Made by a program: the position numbers and the translations under genes. Shown here in pieces: positions 18,031 through 25,406 of a DNA stretch of 42,451 nt (positions within the stretch are counted from its first letter, which is position 1; each line of letters begins with the position of its first letter). Location: the NCBI GenBank assembly GCA_021324935.1, contig JAJPIE010000047.1, forward strand, positions 1-42,451. The letters run 5' to 3'. This DNA is from Acidobacteriota bacterium. Its GTDB lineage: Bacteria > Acidobacteriota > Terriglobia > Acidiferrales > UBA7541. The notes beneath the pieces are model-generated. The model searched no databases, was not told the DNA's origin, and saw only the letters and a list, made by a program, of their open reading frames with translations.

Positions 18031-18058
18031 TTGACAATAGTAACCACGGCGCTATTCT
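18031..18058 (+). promoter_or_regulatory. Sigma70-type promoter for PilZ gene
   Basis: TTGACA at 18031-18036 and TATTCT at 18053-18058 with a 16-base spacer, 66 bases ahead of the PilZ gene start. The -35 is perfect and the -10 matches 4 of 6. Confidence 0.6.
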
Positions 18059-18124
18059 CCCCCGCACTCCCTTCCAGAATTCCAATCTTCGCGGCGTCCT
18101 CTCCGCTCGCGTCAGGAGACTCTC

Positions 18125-18481
18125 ATGCAGAAGCTCGAAAAACGCACCAACCCGCGCCAATCTCTCCAGATCCCGCTCCGCTTTCATTCCAAAGAGATGG
18201 CCGTTACGGACCCCGAAATCGCCTCGGAAACTTCCAACATCTCGCGCTCCGGCCTGTTCATGCGCAGTCCCCTGCGCCTGAAGATTGGCGAACCGCTTTC
18301 GATGGTTTTGCGCGTTCCCACCTATCTATCCGGCAACGCGCGCTCCGTTCTGCAGTGCTCCGGCCGCGTGATTCACGAACGCCGCCTTTCCAGCGGCGAC
18401 CTCGGCTACGGCATCCAGTTCGAGCAAACCCTCAACTTCCAGCGCTCCTCCGCCTCCGCACCCGCTCCCTCCCCCACGTAG
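18125..18481 (+). CDS. Single-domain PilZ protein, canonical c-di-GMP motifs
   Basis: 118 residues, almost all PilZ domain. Both c-di-GMP-binding motifs are intact: RTNPR (Arg7, Arg11) as RxxxR and NISRSG (38-43) as (D/N)xSxxG. The strands after it (GEPLSMVLRVP, SGRVIHERRL) complete the barrel, and the tail is Ser/Pro/Ala-rich. It should bind c-di-GMP and signal to a partner in trans. AGGAG precedes ATG 18125, with a clear promoter upstream. It is probably monocistronic. Confidence 0.85.
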   Translation: MQKLEKRTNPRQSLQIPLRFHSKEMAVTDPEIASETSNISRSGLFMRSPLRLKIGEPLSMVLRVPTYLSGNARSVLQCSGRVIHERRLSSGDLGYGIQFEQTLNFQRSSASAPAPSPT

Positions 18482-18522
18482 TCCCTCCTTATTTCCAGAA
18501 ACGCCGACGCCAGAAAAGAACA

Positions 18523-18570
18523 AAAGAATGAAAGAATGAAAGAATGAAGGAATGTAGGAATGAAGGAATG
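18523..18570. repeat. Octamer tandem array (AAAGAATG)
   Basis: Six 8-base units: AAAGAATG three times, then AAGGAATG, TAGGAATG and AAGGAATG, in exact phase, between the PilZ and TrmJ-like genes. It has the look of a replication-slippage microsatellite. Confidence 0.85.
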
Positions 18571-18693
18571 AAGCAGGGATGGAATACGGCGCCCAGGGCC
18601 GCGGGTTTTCGCGCAAAATCCTTCCCAGACCCACGGCCCGCGACGGCCGGAAAGTCGCTAAACTTTAAAAATCGAATACCTCCGCTCGACAAT

Positions 18694-18742
18694 CCATGGC
18701 CTCTATCCCATGGCTTGCAACCTATGGCTTACGGCCGGCTGC
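18694..18742. repeat. Heptamer tandem array (CCATGGC type)
   Basis: Seven degenerate 7-base units in phase: CCATGGC, CTCTATC, CCATGGC, TTGCAAC, CTATGGC, TTACGGC, CGGCTGC. It lies just downstream of the TrmJ-like gene (minus strand). Conservation is partial, so the phase could be fortuitous in part, but the CNATGGC and GGC positions recur every 7 bases. Confidence 0.5.
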
Positions 18743-18787
18743 CGAAATCCCCAAACTTTCTCCTGGTATCGTTACTCCCTTACTTCT

Positions 18788-19690
18788 TTATTTCACCGCC
18801 TCCGCAATCTTCCTCATCATCCCCAGCAACACCTCCGCGTCTCCCGCTTGCATGGAAAACCGCCTTAACATCCGCCGCAATTTCTCCTCCGCCAATTCCC
18901 TCTTCCGCGGGCCCACGTACCCGCTCTTCACCAGCGCCTCCAGCAGCACCTCTCCAATCCGCTCCACCACTTCCATCTCTGCAAACTCTTTCGACTCTAC
19001 CTTCGTCCCTGTGGTGCTGGCCGATTCTGCTTCGTTCGGTTTTGAGGGGGCAGGTTTTTCTCTCTTCTTCTTTTCCTCCTCCCGCAGCAATCCTTTTCTT
19101 CGCTTCTTCTCTTCTCTCCGCGTCCTCTGCCCCTCTGCGTTCCGCTCTTCCGTTTTAACGGTGGCCACAACCTTCTGCTCGTCCTCTCCGAATCCTTTCC
19201 TTCCTCGACCTCCCAATTCATACAACACCACCGCCGCGGCTTGCCCCAGGTTCATCGACCGGTGCGCCTCCCGCGTCGGAATCCGCAGCAGCCAGTGGCA
19301 AAAGCTCAACTCCTCATTCGATAATCCCCACTTCTCCGACCCGAACAGCACCGCCACGCGCCCCATCCGCATCCTCTTGTGCAGCAACGGCGACGCCTCC
19401 GCCAGATCGTGCAGCGGATGCTTCAACTCCCGATTCCCCACCGAAGTCGTCCCCACCACCAGCGAACAATCCGCCACCGCCTCCGCGATCGTCGCAAACT
19501 CTTTCGCCCCGGCCATCACTTCGCCCGCTCCCACCGCCGACCGCGCTTCCCTCCACGCCTTCCCATACGGCTCGACCGCGCGCAATTCCGCCGCCCCGAA
19601 ATTGCTCATCGCCCGCGCCACCGCCCCCAAATTCAGCGGATTCCGCGTCCGCACCAGCACCACCACCAGATTGTCCAGCGTTTCGCTCAC
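18788..19690 (-). CDS. SPOUT-family tRNA/rRNA 2'-O-methyltransferase (TrmJ-like)
   Basis: 300 residues. The SpoU/SPOUT motifs are clear: motif 1 VRTRNPLNLGAVARAMSNFG (Asn and Arg), motif 2 LFGSEKWGLSNEEL, and motif 3 IPTREAHRSMNLGQAAAVVL, which together form the knotted SAM site. This is closest to TrmJ, which methylates tRNA position 32. An unusual, highly charged Lys/Glu/Arg stretch of about 50 residues (about 160-215) separates the catalytic domain from a C-terminal helical part (RRMLRRFSMQAGDAEVLLG) typical of TrmJ tails. Orthology to trmJ is likely but not proven. Confidence 0.8.
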   Translation of the reverse strand: MSETLDNLVVVLVRTRNPLNLGAVARAMSNFGAAELRAVEPYGKAWREARSAVGAGEVMAGAKEFATIAEAVADCSLVVGTTSVGNRELKHPLHDLAEASPLLHKRMRMGRVAVLFGSEKWGLSNEELSFCHWLLRIPTREAHRSMNLGQAAAVVLYELGGRGRKGFGEDEQKVVATVKTEERNAEGQRTRREEKKRRKGLLREEEKKKREKPAPSKPNEAESASTTGTKVESKEFAEMEVVERIGEVLLEALVKSGYVGPRKRELAEEKLRRMLRRFSMQAGDAEVLLGMMRKIAEAVK

Positions 19691-19811
19691 ACCCGCAGTC
19701 TATGGCATCTGCCAAGCCCCAGCAATGCAACGCCACTTGGGAAAGAGACTCGGCATTCGGCGATAAGGACCAGCCGCCGTGCTTCCCATGCCGGCTGGGC
19801 AACGATGTAAA

Positions 19812-20072
19812 ATGAAATCCATGGCCAAGAAAGCGATCTCCCCTGGCACGGTACACACCGTTCCCCCGGATTTACGGAAGGTGCTCAACTCCGATCCCGT
19901 TGCTCGGGCAAAGTGGGAGGATATTACGCCGCTCGCGCGCAATGAGTGGATCTGCTGGGCGATCTCCGTCAAGAAACCCGAAACCAGAAGGCAGCACATG
20001 GAGCGTGTTCGCACGGAGCTCAAGGAAGGAATGCGCCGCCCTTGTTGCTGGCCAGGCTGTCCTCACCGCTGA
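19812..20072 (+). CDS. YdeI/OmpD-associated family protein
   Basis: 86 residues from ATG 19812 (ATG 19821 is also possible; neither has a strong ribosome site). The core TVPPDLRKVLNSDPVARAKW, then DITPLARNEWICWAISVKK, matches the YdeI/OmdA-like helical domain, and the end RRPCCWPGCPHR is a recognisable tail of the family. Molecular function is poorly defined; some members protect against bacteriocins or peptides. Probably cytoplasmic. Confidence 0.7.
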   Translation: MKSMAKKAISPGTVHTVPPDLRKVLNSDPVARAKWEDITPLARNEWICWAISVKKPETRRQHMERVRTELKEGMRRPCCWPGCPHR

Positions 20073-20198
20073 AAGAGGTGGCCGGACTCTATGCTCTGCC
20101 GCCTTAGACCACTGGTCCGTACCCCGCTGAAAGGGTAATCCACCATTTGGGTACTGGTAGGAACTTATCCCGACTTTGGGGAATCTAAACTTTCTCTT

Positions 20199-20738
20199 TC
20201 AATGACCGGGAGAGTTGTTCGGTTTCTGCGTAAACGTACTGAAGGGTAGCTTGCCAATCTGCAATTCCCCCTCCGCCGGTGCAATTTCCCGCACCTCCAG
20301 GGTCTGCATCTGGGTCTCGGGAAAATAACCGACGGCGAAAAAATAAATCTGCCCCGCCTCCGCTGTGAACGTGGTTGCCACCAGGGAAGCATTGGTTACG
20401 CTTTCAAACGCTCCTTTGCCGCTCGTGCAGAGATTGTGCGTGCCGGGTGCGACCGCGAAGTAAAAATAAGATGCCTTAAAGTTTGCACCAACCCAGGTTC
20501 CATCGACGCCTACTCGCGCAGGCGGTATCCCGACGCCCACCCCGCCGCGGTTGTCGAGAATGTAGACGAGCGCCTTCCCCGGCTCCAATACCCCTTTGGG
20601 GTGTTGTTTCTTGTCTTGCTTCACATCAAATTGAATCTCGTTGGGACCGCATCCAGCGGACCGACGCGCCGCCTCATCCTGGCCAAACGCAAGCAGTGGC
20701 GTTGCCAGCAAAACCAGCAGGGTCAAAACCTTTCTCAT
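20199..20738 (-). CDS. Exported DUF2846-like protein
   Basis: 179 residues from ATG 20738 (a TTG six codons earlier is in frame). A signal peptide (about 1-20, ending LLAFGQ) is followed by a beta-rich domain: KALVYILDNRG, VGVDGTWVGANFKASYFYFAV, APGTHNLCTS. This lies close to the DUF2846 pattern of a Val-Tyr strand, 'x-V-D-G-x-x-V-G' and an 'A-P-G-x-H-x-L' turn. Periplasmic or lipoprotein-associated, function unknown. Confidence 0.6.
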   Translation of the reverse strand: MRKVLTLLVLLATPLLAFGQDEAARRSAGCGPNEIQFDVKQDKKQHPKGVLEPGKALVYILDNRGGVGVGIPPARVGVDGTWVGANFKASYFYFAVAPGTHNLCTSGKGAFESVTNASLVATTFTAEAGQIYFFAVGYFPETQMQTLEVREIAPAEGELQIGKLPFSTFTQKPNNSPGH

Positions 20739-21008
20739 CAAGTTCACCGCTCTCAAAGACTGCTACTAATTGGACGCCTGCATTTCCGCTTCCGTTTCGA
20801 CAATAACAAACGACTTTCCCCCGAATGAACCCCTCCAGTACCCTGAAAATGTGCTTAAAATATCGCACAATGAAGAAACCGGCCCGGCAATCCTGAACAA
20901 ACTGAATTGCAAAATGAGGTACGCGCCCGATGAATGGGGTAACCGGACGAGTAGCTCCAAGCCCTCAAAATCCTCTTATCATCGTTCCGGCAGGCGCGGG
21001 GGCGACAT

Positions 21009-21374
21009 TTGGACACCTATTCCGTAACGATTTTTGCAAAGGTTGAAGAATGTCGAACAGAAGCGGAAGTTTCACGTGACCTCCGGGTTGTGACGATTGT
21101 CTACGAGTCGTCGGACGGGTGGCACACCCAGATACTCGACCCGGGGCTAAAACAGCCTGAAAGTGATTTTCAAGAGGCCGTACAGAGTGCCCGCAAGACA
21201 CTGTCTCACTACGCGAATCGACCGGGGAATCACCCGCCGAATCTGTCTGGCATTTTTGTGCGCCACCGAGGAGATTGCGCGTTAGTTACTTTCCTTCCGC
21301 TTCCTGCTGGCTGGTCGCACGGTCTGTTAACTGTCGACTGTCGACTCCAATTCTTGCTGACTACTGATCACTGA
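21009..21374 (+). CDS. Hypothetical protein, 3' end run into repeat
   Basis: 121 codons from a TTG start (GGGGGCG upstream). The first 95 or so residues look protein-like (DLRVVTIVYESSDGWHTQIL, then DFQEAVQSARKTLSHYA). The last 16 (TVDCRLQFLLTTDH) are encoded by the heptamer array that begins at 21327, so the native C-terminus may have been lost. No family recognised. Confidence 0.4.
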   Translation: MDTYSVTIFAKVEECRTEAEVSRDLRVVTIVYESSDGWHTQILDPGLKQPESDFQEAVQSARKTLSHYANRPGNHPPNLSGIFVRHRGDCALVTFLPLPAGWSHGLLTVDCRLQFLLTTDH

Positions 21375-21389
21375 CAACGGATAACTGCC
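21327..21389. repeat. Heptamer tandem array (TCGACTG type)
   Basis: Nine 7-base units in phase: TTAACTG, TCGACTG, TCGACTC, CAATTCT, TGCTGAC, TACTGAT, CACTGAC, AACGGAT, AACTGCC. The ACTG core recurs every 7 bases, much like the short tandem heptamers (STRR) described in cyanobacteria. It fills the gap between a plus-strand ORF and the end of the minus-strand PilZ gene. Confidence 0.7.
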
Positions 21390-21392
21390 TTC

Positions 21393-21818
21393 CTACCGCG
21401 CCACGACTGCCTTCGGCACAAACACCCGCTTCATCGGCTTCGCCCCCGACGCGGGAAACGCCATACTCCAGAAATTCTGCTCCGCGCACAGCATCTCGAA
21501 TGCCCCAAGGAGTTTCCCTTCCTTCCCCGCGCGTACCGACACAATCCGGCAGGCTGCCTTCCGGTGATTGAATTCGTTCACCAGGTGAAACTTCTGCCCC
21601 ACCGGCAGCGGCGCATCCAGCAGGATCACCCCGCCGTTCCCGCTCACCGACACCGTCTTGGTCAAAAATTGAAACTTATGCTTGGTTTCATCTAGACCCG
21701 TTACCACCAGTTCGATGGTCACCACCGCGCGCGCCGTGCGCCGCCGCTCGATGCTCCTGCAATGCAGTATCGCCATGTCCAGCCTTCCTCCGCCTTCTCC
21801 TTTGGCCCGTTTTTTCAT
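21393..21818 (-). CDS. PilZ-like protein, non-canonical
   Basis: 141 residues from ATG 21818, whose ATGA overlaps the stop of a small upstream ORF; ATG 21776, behind GGAGGAAGG, is a strong alternative (127 residues). RxxxR is present (Arg26, Arg30 in RRRTAR), but the second motif is SVSGNG, with Ser instead of Asp/Asn. The domain ends with NFWSMAFP, very like NFWGVSFP in the PilZ-like part of the TonB-family protein at 0.4-2.5 kb, so the two are probably paralogous subtypes. c-di-GMP binding is uncertain. Confidence 0.7.
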   Translation of the reverse strand: MKKRAKGEGGGRLDMAILHCRSIERRRTARAVVTIELVVTGLDETKHKFQFLTKTVSVSGNGGVILLDAPLPVGQKFHLVNEFNHRKAACRIVSVRAGKEGKLLGAFEMLCAEQNFWSMAFPASGAKPMKRVFVPKAVVAR

Positions 21819-21931
21819 CCCGTGGTCACCGCTGCTGCTCTCCAGGCCCTGGCGCGTGTCGAAACCCAGCCAAGCTGGGCAAAGCCCAGGCAGGACGCAA
21901 CGAACACGAACCAGTTCCACACTGGCTCCAT
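21815..21931 (-). CDS. Tiny single-helix membrane protein, coupled to PilZ gene
   Basis: 38 residues, MEPVWNWFVFVASCLGFAQ followed by a basic tail. One hydrophobic helix (about 4-24) then Arg-rich residues suggest an inner-membrane micropeptide. Its TGA overlaps the ATG of the PilZ-like gene (ATGA), typical of translational coupling. The ribosome site is unclear (GGAG about 15 bases upstream). It could be a chance frame, but helix plus exact overlap make a real gene plausible. Confidence 0.45.
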   Translation of the reverse strand: MEPVWNWFVFVASCLGFAQLGWVSTRARAWRAAAVTTG

Positions 21932-22063
21932 CTTAGAAACCCCGCTCCCCTCTGGCCATAGCGAGCCCGTACCAATTCCGCTCCCGCGTTTCTAGTACTC
22001 CTCTGCTAGCACCCGCGCATCCCCTTCCACCCGCCGCAGCTTCGCCCTCCGCCATCCCTGCCC

Positions 22064-22088
22064 TGTAAGCGCCGGGCTTTACACCGGC
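22064..22088 (+). repeat. REP-like 25-nt hairpin, copy 1
   Basis: TGTAAGC head, then a stem GCCGG/CCGGC around GCTTTACA. Same 25-base layout as the copies at 36146, 36198, 37765 and 41182. It lies upstream of the broken DUF4034-like gene. Confidence 0.7.
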
Positions 22089-22153
22089 CAGCTCTCCGGC
22101 AACGCCACTGTAGCCCTTTAGTACAGTATCTTTCTGTTATCCAACTCCTTACC

Positions 22154-22749
22154 ATTTGGAAGAAATTCCACGAACGCACCGCCCAGGGAAAGTCCGTCCT
22201 GCTTCAGGCGGCAACCCTCAAGAAAAGGATCCTTTCTGGTTCGAAGCCATGCAGGCTGTGGCTCTCGCCGAAGGCTGGGACAAAGCGGATGCCCGCGCAC
22301 TTTTCGACCAGGCCATCGCCTTTGAACCTTCCTACTATCATTACTACCGGGATTACGGCAATTTCCCCCTCCCCAAGTGGTACGGCGACGAAGGCTACAC
22401 TCAGACTTTCGCCGAAGAGGCAACCGCCAAACTTCCCGAGCCGGATGGCTCCATCATCTACTTCGAAATCTCCAGCCTCCTCGCCTGCCAATGCGATCCG
22501 CGGCGCGACACCCTCGACGGCTTGTCCTGGCCGCGCATCAAGCTGGGCTATGCCAATCTCAAGAACCTCTACGGCACCACAAACTTGAAGGCCAATCGTT
22601 TTGCCTACATGTCCTACGTCGAGGGCGACAAACCTTCTGCGCGCGACGCCTTCCAATTTATCGGCGACGCCGCGAACCACGACGTCTGGCACGGCCCTGA
22701 AGACTTCGCCCAAGCCCAGGATTGGGCCAATTCTTCCGCCAACCAATAG
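22154..22749 (+). pseudogene. DUF4034-like gene remnant, truncated and frameshifted
   Basis: The frame from 22154 reads WKKFHERTAQGKSVLLQAA, then breaks. The frame one base off continues KDPFWFEAMQAVALAEGWD and runs to the stop at 22749 (AFEPSYYHYYRDYG, LPKWYGDEGYTQTF, FEISSLLACQCDPRRD). Both pieces fit one acidobacterial DUF4034-type helical repeat protein. Loss of one A in the run at 22223-22226 (aagaaaagg) explains the break. The N-terminal half of the family is absent: upstream is only REP-like sequence. A recent frameshift on an already truncated gene, or a homopolymer sequencing error, are both possible. Confidence 0.6.
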
Positions 22750-22933
22750 CCTCGGCCAACCGCATTTTCAGATCTCCACGGCCTCCGCGATATGCTCCTC
22801 CGCGGTTTCCTCACCCCTGGCCCTCGTCCACAAAGCGGCCGCGGCAGCGGACTCTCGCCAGTTCACAGTTTTGCCTTCTCCGCGCCGGGACAATTATTTC
22901 CGCCGCTTTCCTTTTCCATAAAAATTTCAAGTA

Positions 22934-22963
22934 TTGACAGCCGGGCCAACGGAGCGCGATTAT
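22934..22963 (+). promoter_or_regulatory. Sigma70-type promoter candidate for PilZ gene
   Basis: Perfect -35 TTGACA (22934-22939) with a weak -10 GATTAT (22958-22963) at an 18-base spacing, about 75 bases ahead of the PilZ start. The other canonical PilZ gene (18125) also has a perfect TTGACA box. Confidence 0.4.
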
Positions 22964-23037
22964 CCGGCCATCAGCAAGTCTCCTTTCCCGCTCCAGAAAG
23001 ACTTGTCCGGCCAAAATCTATTTTGTGTGGGCTGCAC

Positions 23038-23382
23038 ATGCTCTCCTCTTCCTCTCCGGCCCGCCGGCGCATTCCACGTCTCCCCTCCGCGGACGTGTGG
23101 GTCTATTGGGAAGGTTTGTCCTGCCACGATGTCTCCCGCGTGCGCGATCTGAGCGCCTCGGGCCTGTTCGTGGAGACGCAGTTCCGCAAGAGCAAGGGCG
23201 ACCTGTTGCACATCCATTTCCTGGTCCAAGAAGGTTCGATTCGCCTTGACGCTCAGGTGCGCCATGCCAGCCACGGCCATGGCCTGGGCCTGAAGATCCA
23301 ATCGGTGGCCGCCAAAGATGTCCCGCTGTTCGACGCCCTGCTCCGGCGCGTCGGCTCTTTCACCCGCATCCCTGCCGGATAG
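23038..23382 (+). CDS. Single-domain PilZ protein, canonical c-di-GMP motifs
   Basis: 114 residues from ATG 23038. RRIPR (Arg10, Arg14) is the RxxxR motif and DLSASG (37-42) the (D/N)xSxxG motif, so c-di-GMP binding is expected. The barrel strands continue (GDLLHIHFLVQEGSIRLDAQ). No other domain. It is followed after 130 bases by the alpha/beta hydrolase gene, probably a separate unit. Confidence 0.8.
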   Translation: MLSSSSPARRRIPRLPSADVWVYWEGLSCHDVSRVRDLSASGLFVETQFRKSKGDLLHIHFLVQEGSIRLDAQVRHASHGHGLGLKIQSVAAKDVPLFDALLRRVGSFTRIPAG

Positions 23383-23511
23383 CCCGCGCGTGCCTGTATC
23401 CAAGCTGCACCTTCCAGCATCTGTATATTCGGCAAGTAACGCTTCCCGGTATTGGCGCTCGCGCCCCTGGTTCGTCACTTTCCATTTTCCCAGCCCCGAA
23501 AGGAATTTCCC

Positions 23512-24450
23512 ATGACCGCCGCAAAGGAAAGCGCCCTCGACCAGCCAAACATTGTGCCCAGCCGGGTGCCTCACGTCTCACATCAGTACGCCGAAGCGGA
23601 CGGCGTAAACGTTTTCTATCGCGAAGCCGGCCCGGCCGATGCTCCGGTCGTGCTTTTGCTCCACGGCTTCCCGGCTTCGTCGTTCCAGTTCCGCGACTTG
23701 ATTCCGCGGCTTGCCGACCGCTACCGCGTCATCGCGCCGGACCTGCCCGGCTTCGGTTTCACCCAGGTTCCCGACGCTCGCAATTACGTCTACACGTTCG
23801 ACGCGCTGGCGCAAACCATGCTGGCGTTCACCGACGCGCTACAACTTCGCTCCTACGCGCTCTACGTCTTCGACTACGGCGCGCCCACGGGCTTTCGCCT
23901 CGCCATGGCGCGGCCCGAACGCGTCTCCGCCATCGTCTCGCAAAATGGAAATGCCTATGAGGAAGGGCTCGGGGACGCCTGGGCGGCGATTCGCCGCTAC
24001 TGGAGCAATCCCACAATCGAGAATCGCGAGTTCATTCGCGGAGCGCTCACCCCCGAAGGCATTCGCCGCGAATATCACCAGGGAATGTCTGAAAACCAGC
24101 GCGTCGCTCCCGAAAGCTACACGCTCGATGCCGCGCTGATCGCGCGTCCCGGCAACGCCGATATTCAACTCGATCTGTTTCTCTACTATGCCAACAACGT
24201 GAAACTCTACCCGGAATTCCACCGCTACTTCCATGCTTCGCAGCCGCCGCTGCTCGCCATCTGGGGCAAGAACGATCCCTACTTCATTCCGCCCGGCGCC
24301 GAAGCTTTCCTCCGCGACAATCCCAATGCCACCGTGCAGTTCCTCGACACCGGCCACTTCGCGCTGGAAACCCACCTCGAAGAAATCGCCTCCGCCATGC
24401 GCGATTTCCTGGCTAAGCACCTCGACTCCGCCCGCGCCGCCAGTGCGTAG
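23512..24450 (+). CDS. Alpha/beta hydrolase, Asp nucleophile (epoxide hydrolase/dehalogenase-like)
   Basis: 312 residues from ATG 23512 with AAAGGAA upstream. The oxyanion loop is HGFPASS (51-57). The nucleophile elbow is VFDYGAP with Asp121 instead of Ser, which marks the epoxide hydrolase and haloalkane dehalogenase branch. Asp255 (GKNDPYF) and His282 (TGHFALETH) complete the triad. A cap domain spans about 150-235. No signal peptide, so cytoplasmic. Substrate unknown; hydrolysis via an ester intermediate is inferred from the Asp. Confidence 0.85.
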   Translation: MTAAKESALDQPNIVPSRVPHVSHQYAEADGVNVFYREAGPADAPVVLLLHGFPASSFQFRDLIPRLADRYRVIAPDLPGFGFTQVPDARNYVYTFDALAQTMLAFTDALQLRSYALYVFDYGAPTGFRLAMARPERVSAIVSQNGNAYEEGLGDAWAAIRRYWSNPTIENREFIRGALTPEGIRREYHQGMSENQRVAPESYTLDAALIARPGNADIQLDLFLYYANNVKLYPEFHRYFHASQPPLLAIWGKNDPYFIPPGAEAFLRDNPNATVQFLDTGHFALETHLEEIASAMRDFLAKHLDSARAASA

Positions 24451-24510
24451 CTCCACCGGGGTAAACAGCGGCAGTCGCTTATCCAATTCTCATAGTCATT
24501 TGGCTACACG

Positions 24511-24526
24511 TGTGATGCATATCACC
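24511..24526 (+). promoter_or_regulatory. CRP/FNR-type operator
   Basis: TGTGATGCATATCACC matches the CRP-type consensus TGTGAT-N4-ATCACA at every defined position but the last. A -10-like TAATAT lies at 24558-24563, with no good -35, as expected for an activator-dependent promoter. The site sits 132 bases ahead of the cytochrome remnant at 24659; redox or catabolite control of that gene is inferred. Confidence 0.55.
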
Positions 24527-24658
24527 GCAGGCTCTTTCCTCCATGCTTAGTGTTGCCTAATATCGCTCGGGGAATGCCTCCTGCAATTCTGCTTTGCACG
24601 ATCCGCAGATCCCTCCGCAGCCGGCTTCCTGCGCAAGCCCCCTGCCACGGAGGCAACC

Positions 24659-24952
24659 ATGCGAAAAAAGTTCGCCCTTGCGTCCCTTTTCATTTCGAGT
24701 CTCTTCGCCATCTGGGGAATCCCCACCAAAGCGGGGAATGATCACTCCCGCCACACCATCGCCTCATTCGCGAAATACGTGGAGATTCCCGGTGCCAAGG
24801 CCATCGGCGTGGAGAATTGCGCGAACTGCCACGACGTGGAGGCAAAAAATTTCACCCACGCCTTTCACGCGCAGCAAGACGTGGAGTGCGAAGACTGCCA
24901 CGGCGCCGGCAGCCTGCACACAACGCCTCGGCCCTCGGCAACCAATGCCTGA
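24659..24952 (+). pseudogene. N-terminal remnant of exported multiheme cytochrome c
   Basis: 97 residues. GGAGG lies ahead of ATG 24659, and a signal peptide (about 1-25) is followed by two c-type heme sites, CANCH and CEDCH, with a loop VEAKNFTHAFHAQQDVE between them. This resembles the start of DmsE/MtrA-type decaheme cytochromes, which go on with many more CxxCH motifs; here the frame ends soon after the second. The normal continuation is missing and DNA from another gene follows, so I read it as a deletion remnant. The 5' signals are intact, and a truncated diheme protein might still be made. Confidence 0.6.
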
Positions 24953-25236
24953 TTTCCACCGGCGCGTTCAATCAGACCTTGTTTGGCGCTCCAGGCGAGA
25001 CCTGCGCGGCTTCCGGGCCCGGCACCACCGCCTTGGGTAACTTGTATCTCAGCTCTACCTTGATTTCTCAGGTCATCGTGCCGCAGTGGATCGGCCAGGG
25101 GAAGGTCTACTACGAGTTTCCATGGAAAGTTGAAGGCGGCTTCGTCTTCTATTACGGCAGCTATCGCGACTACTTCAATCCAAACCTGAACGGCGACCTG
25201 CGCACCGCGACGCTCTATATCGGCAAGCCCTGGTAG
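24922..25236 (+). pseudogene. C-terminal remnant of outer-membrane beta-barrel gene
   Basis: A frame without its own start. From NASALGNQCLISTGAF on it reads as alternating beta strands (KVYYEFPWKVEGGFVFYYG, SYRDYFNPNLNGDLRTATLY) and ends IGKPW, with a terminal aromatic residue as in outer-membrane barrels. It is joined out of frame to the cytochrome 5' part. A cytochrome next to a barrel suggests a former porin-cytochrome locus, but the fragment is too short to name the family. Confidence 0.5.
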
Positions 25237-25406
25237 CGCCAGTTGCACGCGGAAGCCGGCCGCCCCACGCGCCGGCTTCCATCCCGGCTCGGCACGAAAT
25301 CGGGGCACGGCCAATTCAGGGCGCAAGCGCGCCTTGCGTCCCCAGTTCTTCCTTCTTTACTTCATTCCTTCGTTTTTCTACCAGATCCTCACGCGCTGCT
25401 CCGGCG

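Noticed and set aside
15999..18047. 682-codon minus-strand ORF opposite lptFG
   Set aside because: It is the Glu/Asp/Gly-rich shadow of the lptFG frame, a usual effect of GC-rich third positions.
20770..21027. Plus-strand ORF of 85 codons between the DUF2846-like gene and the next ORF
   Set aside because: No family resemblance, no good ribosome site, and it overlaps the start of the better candidate at 21009.
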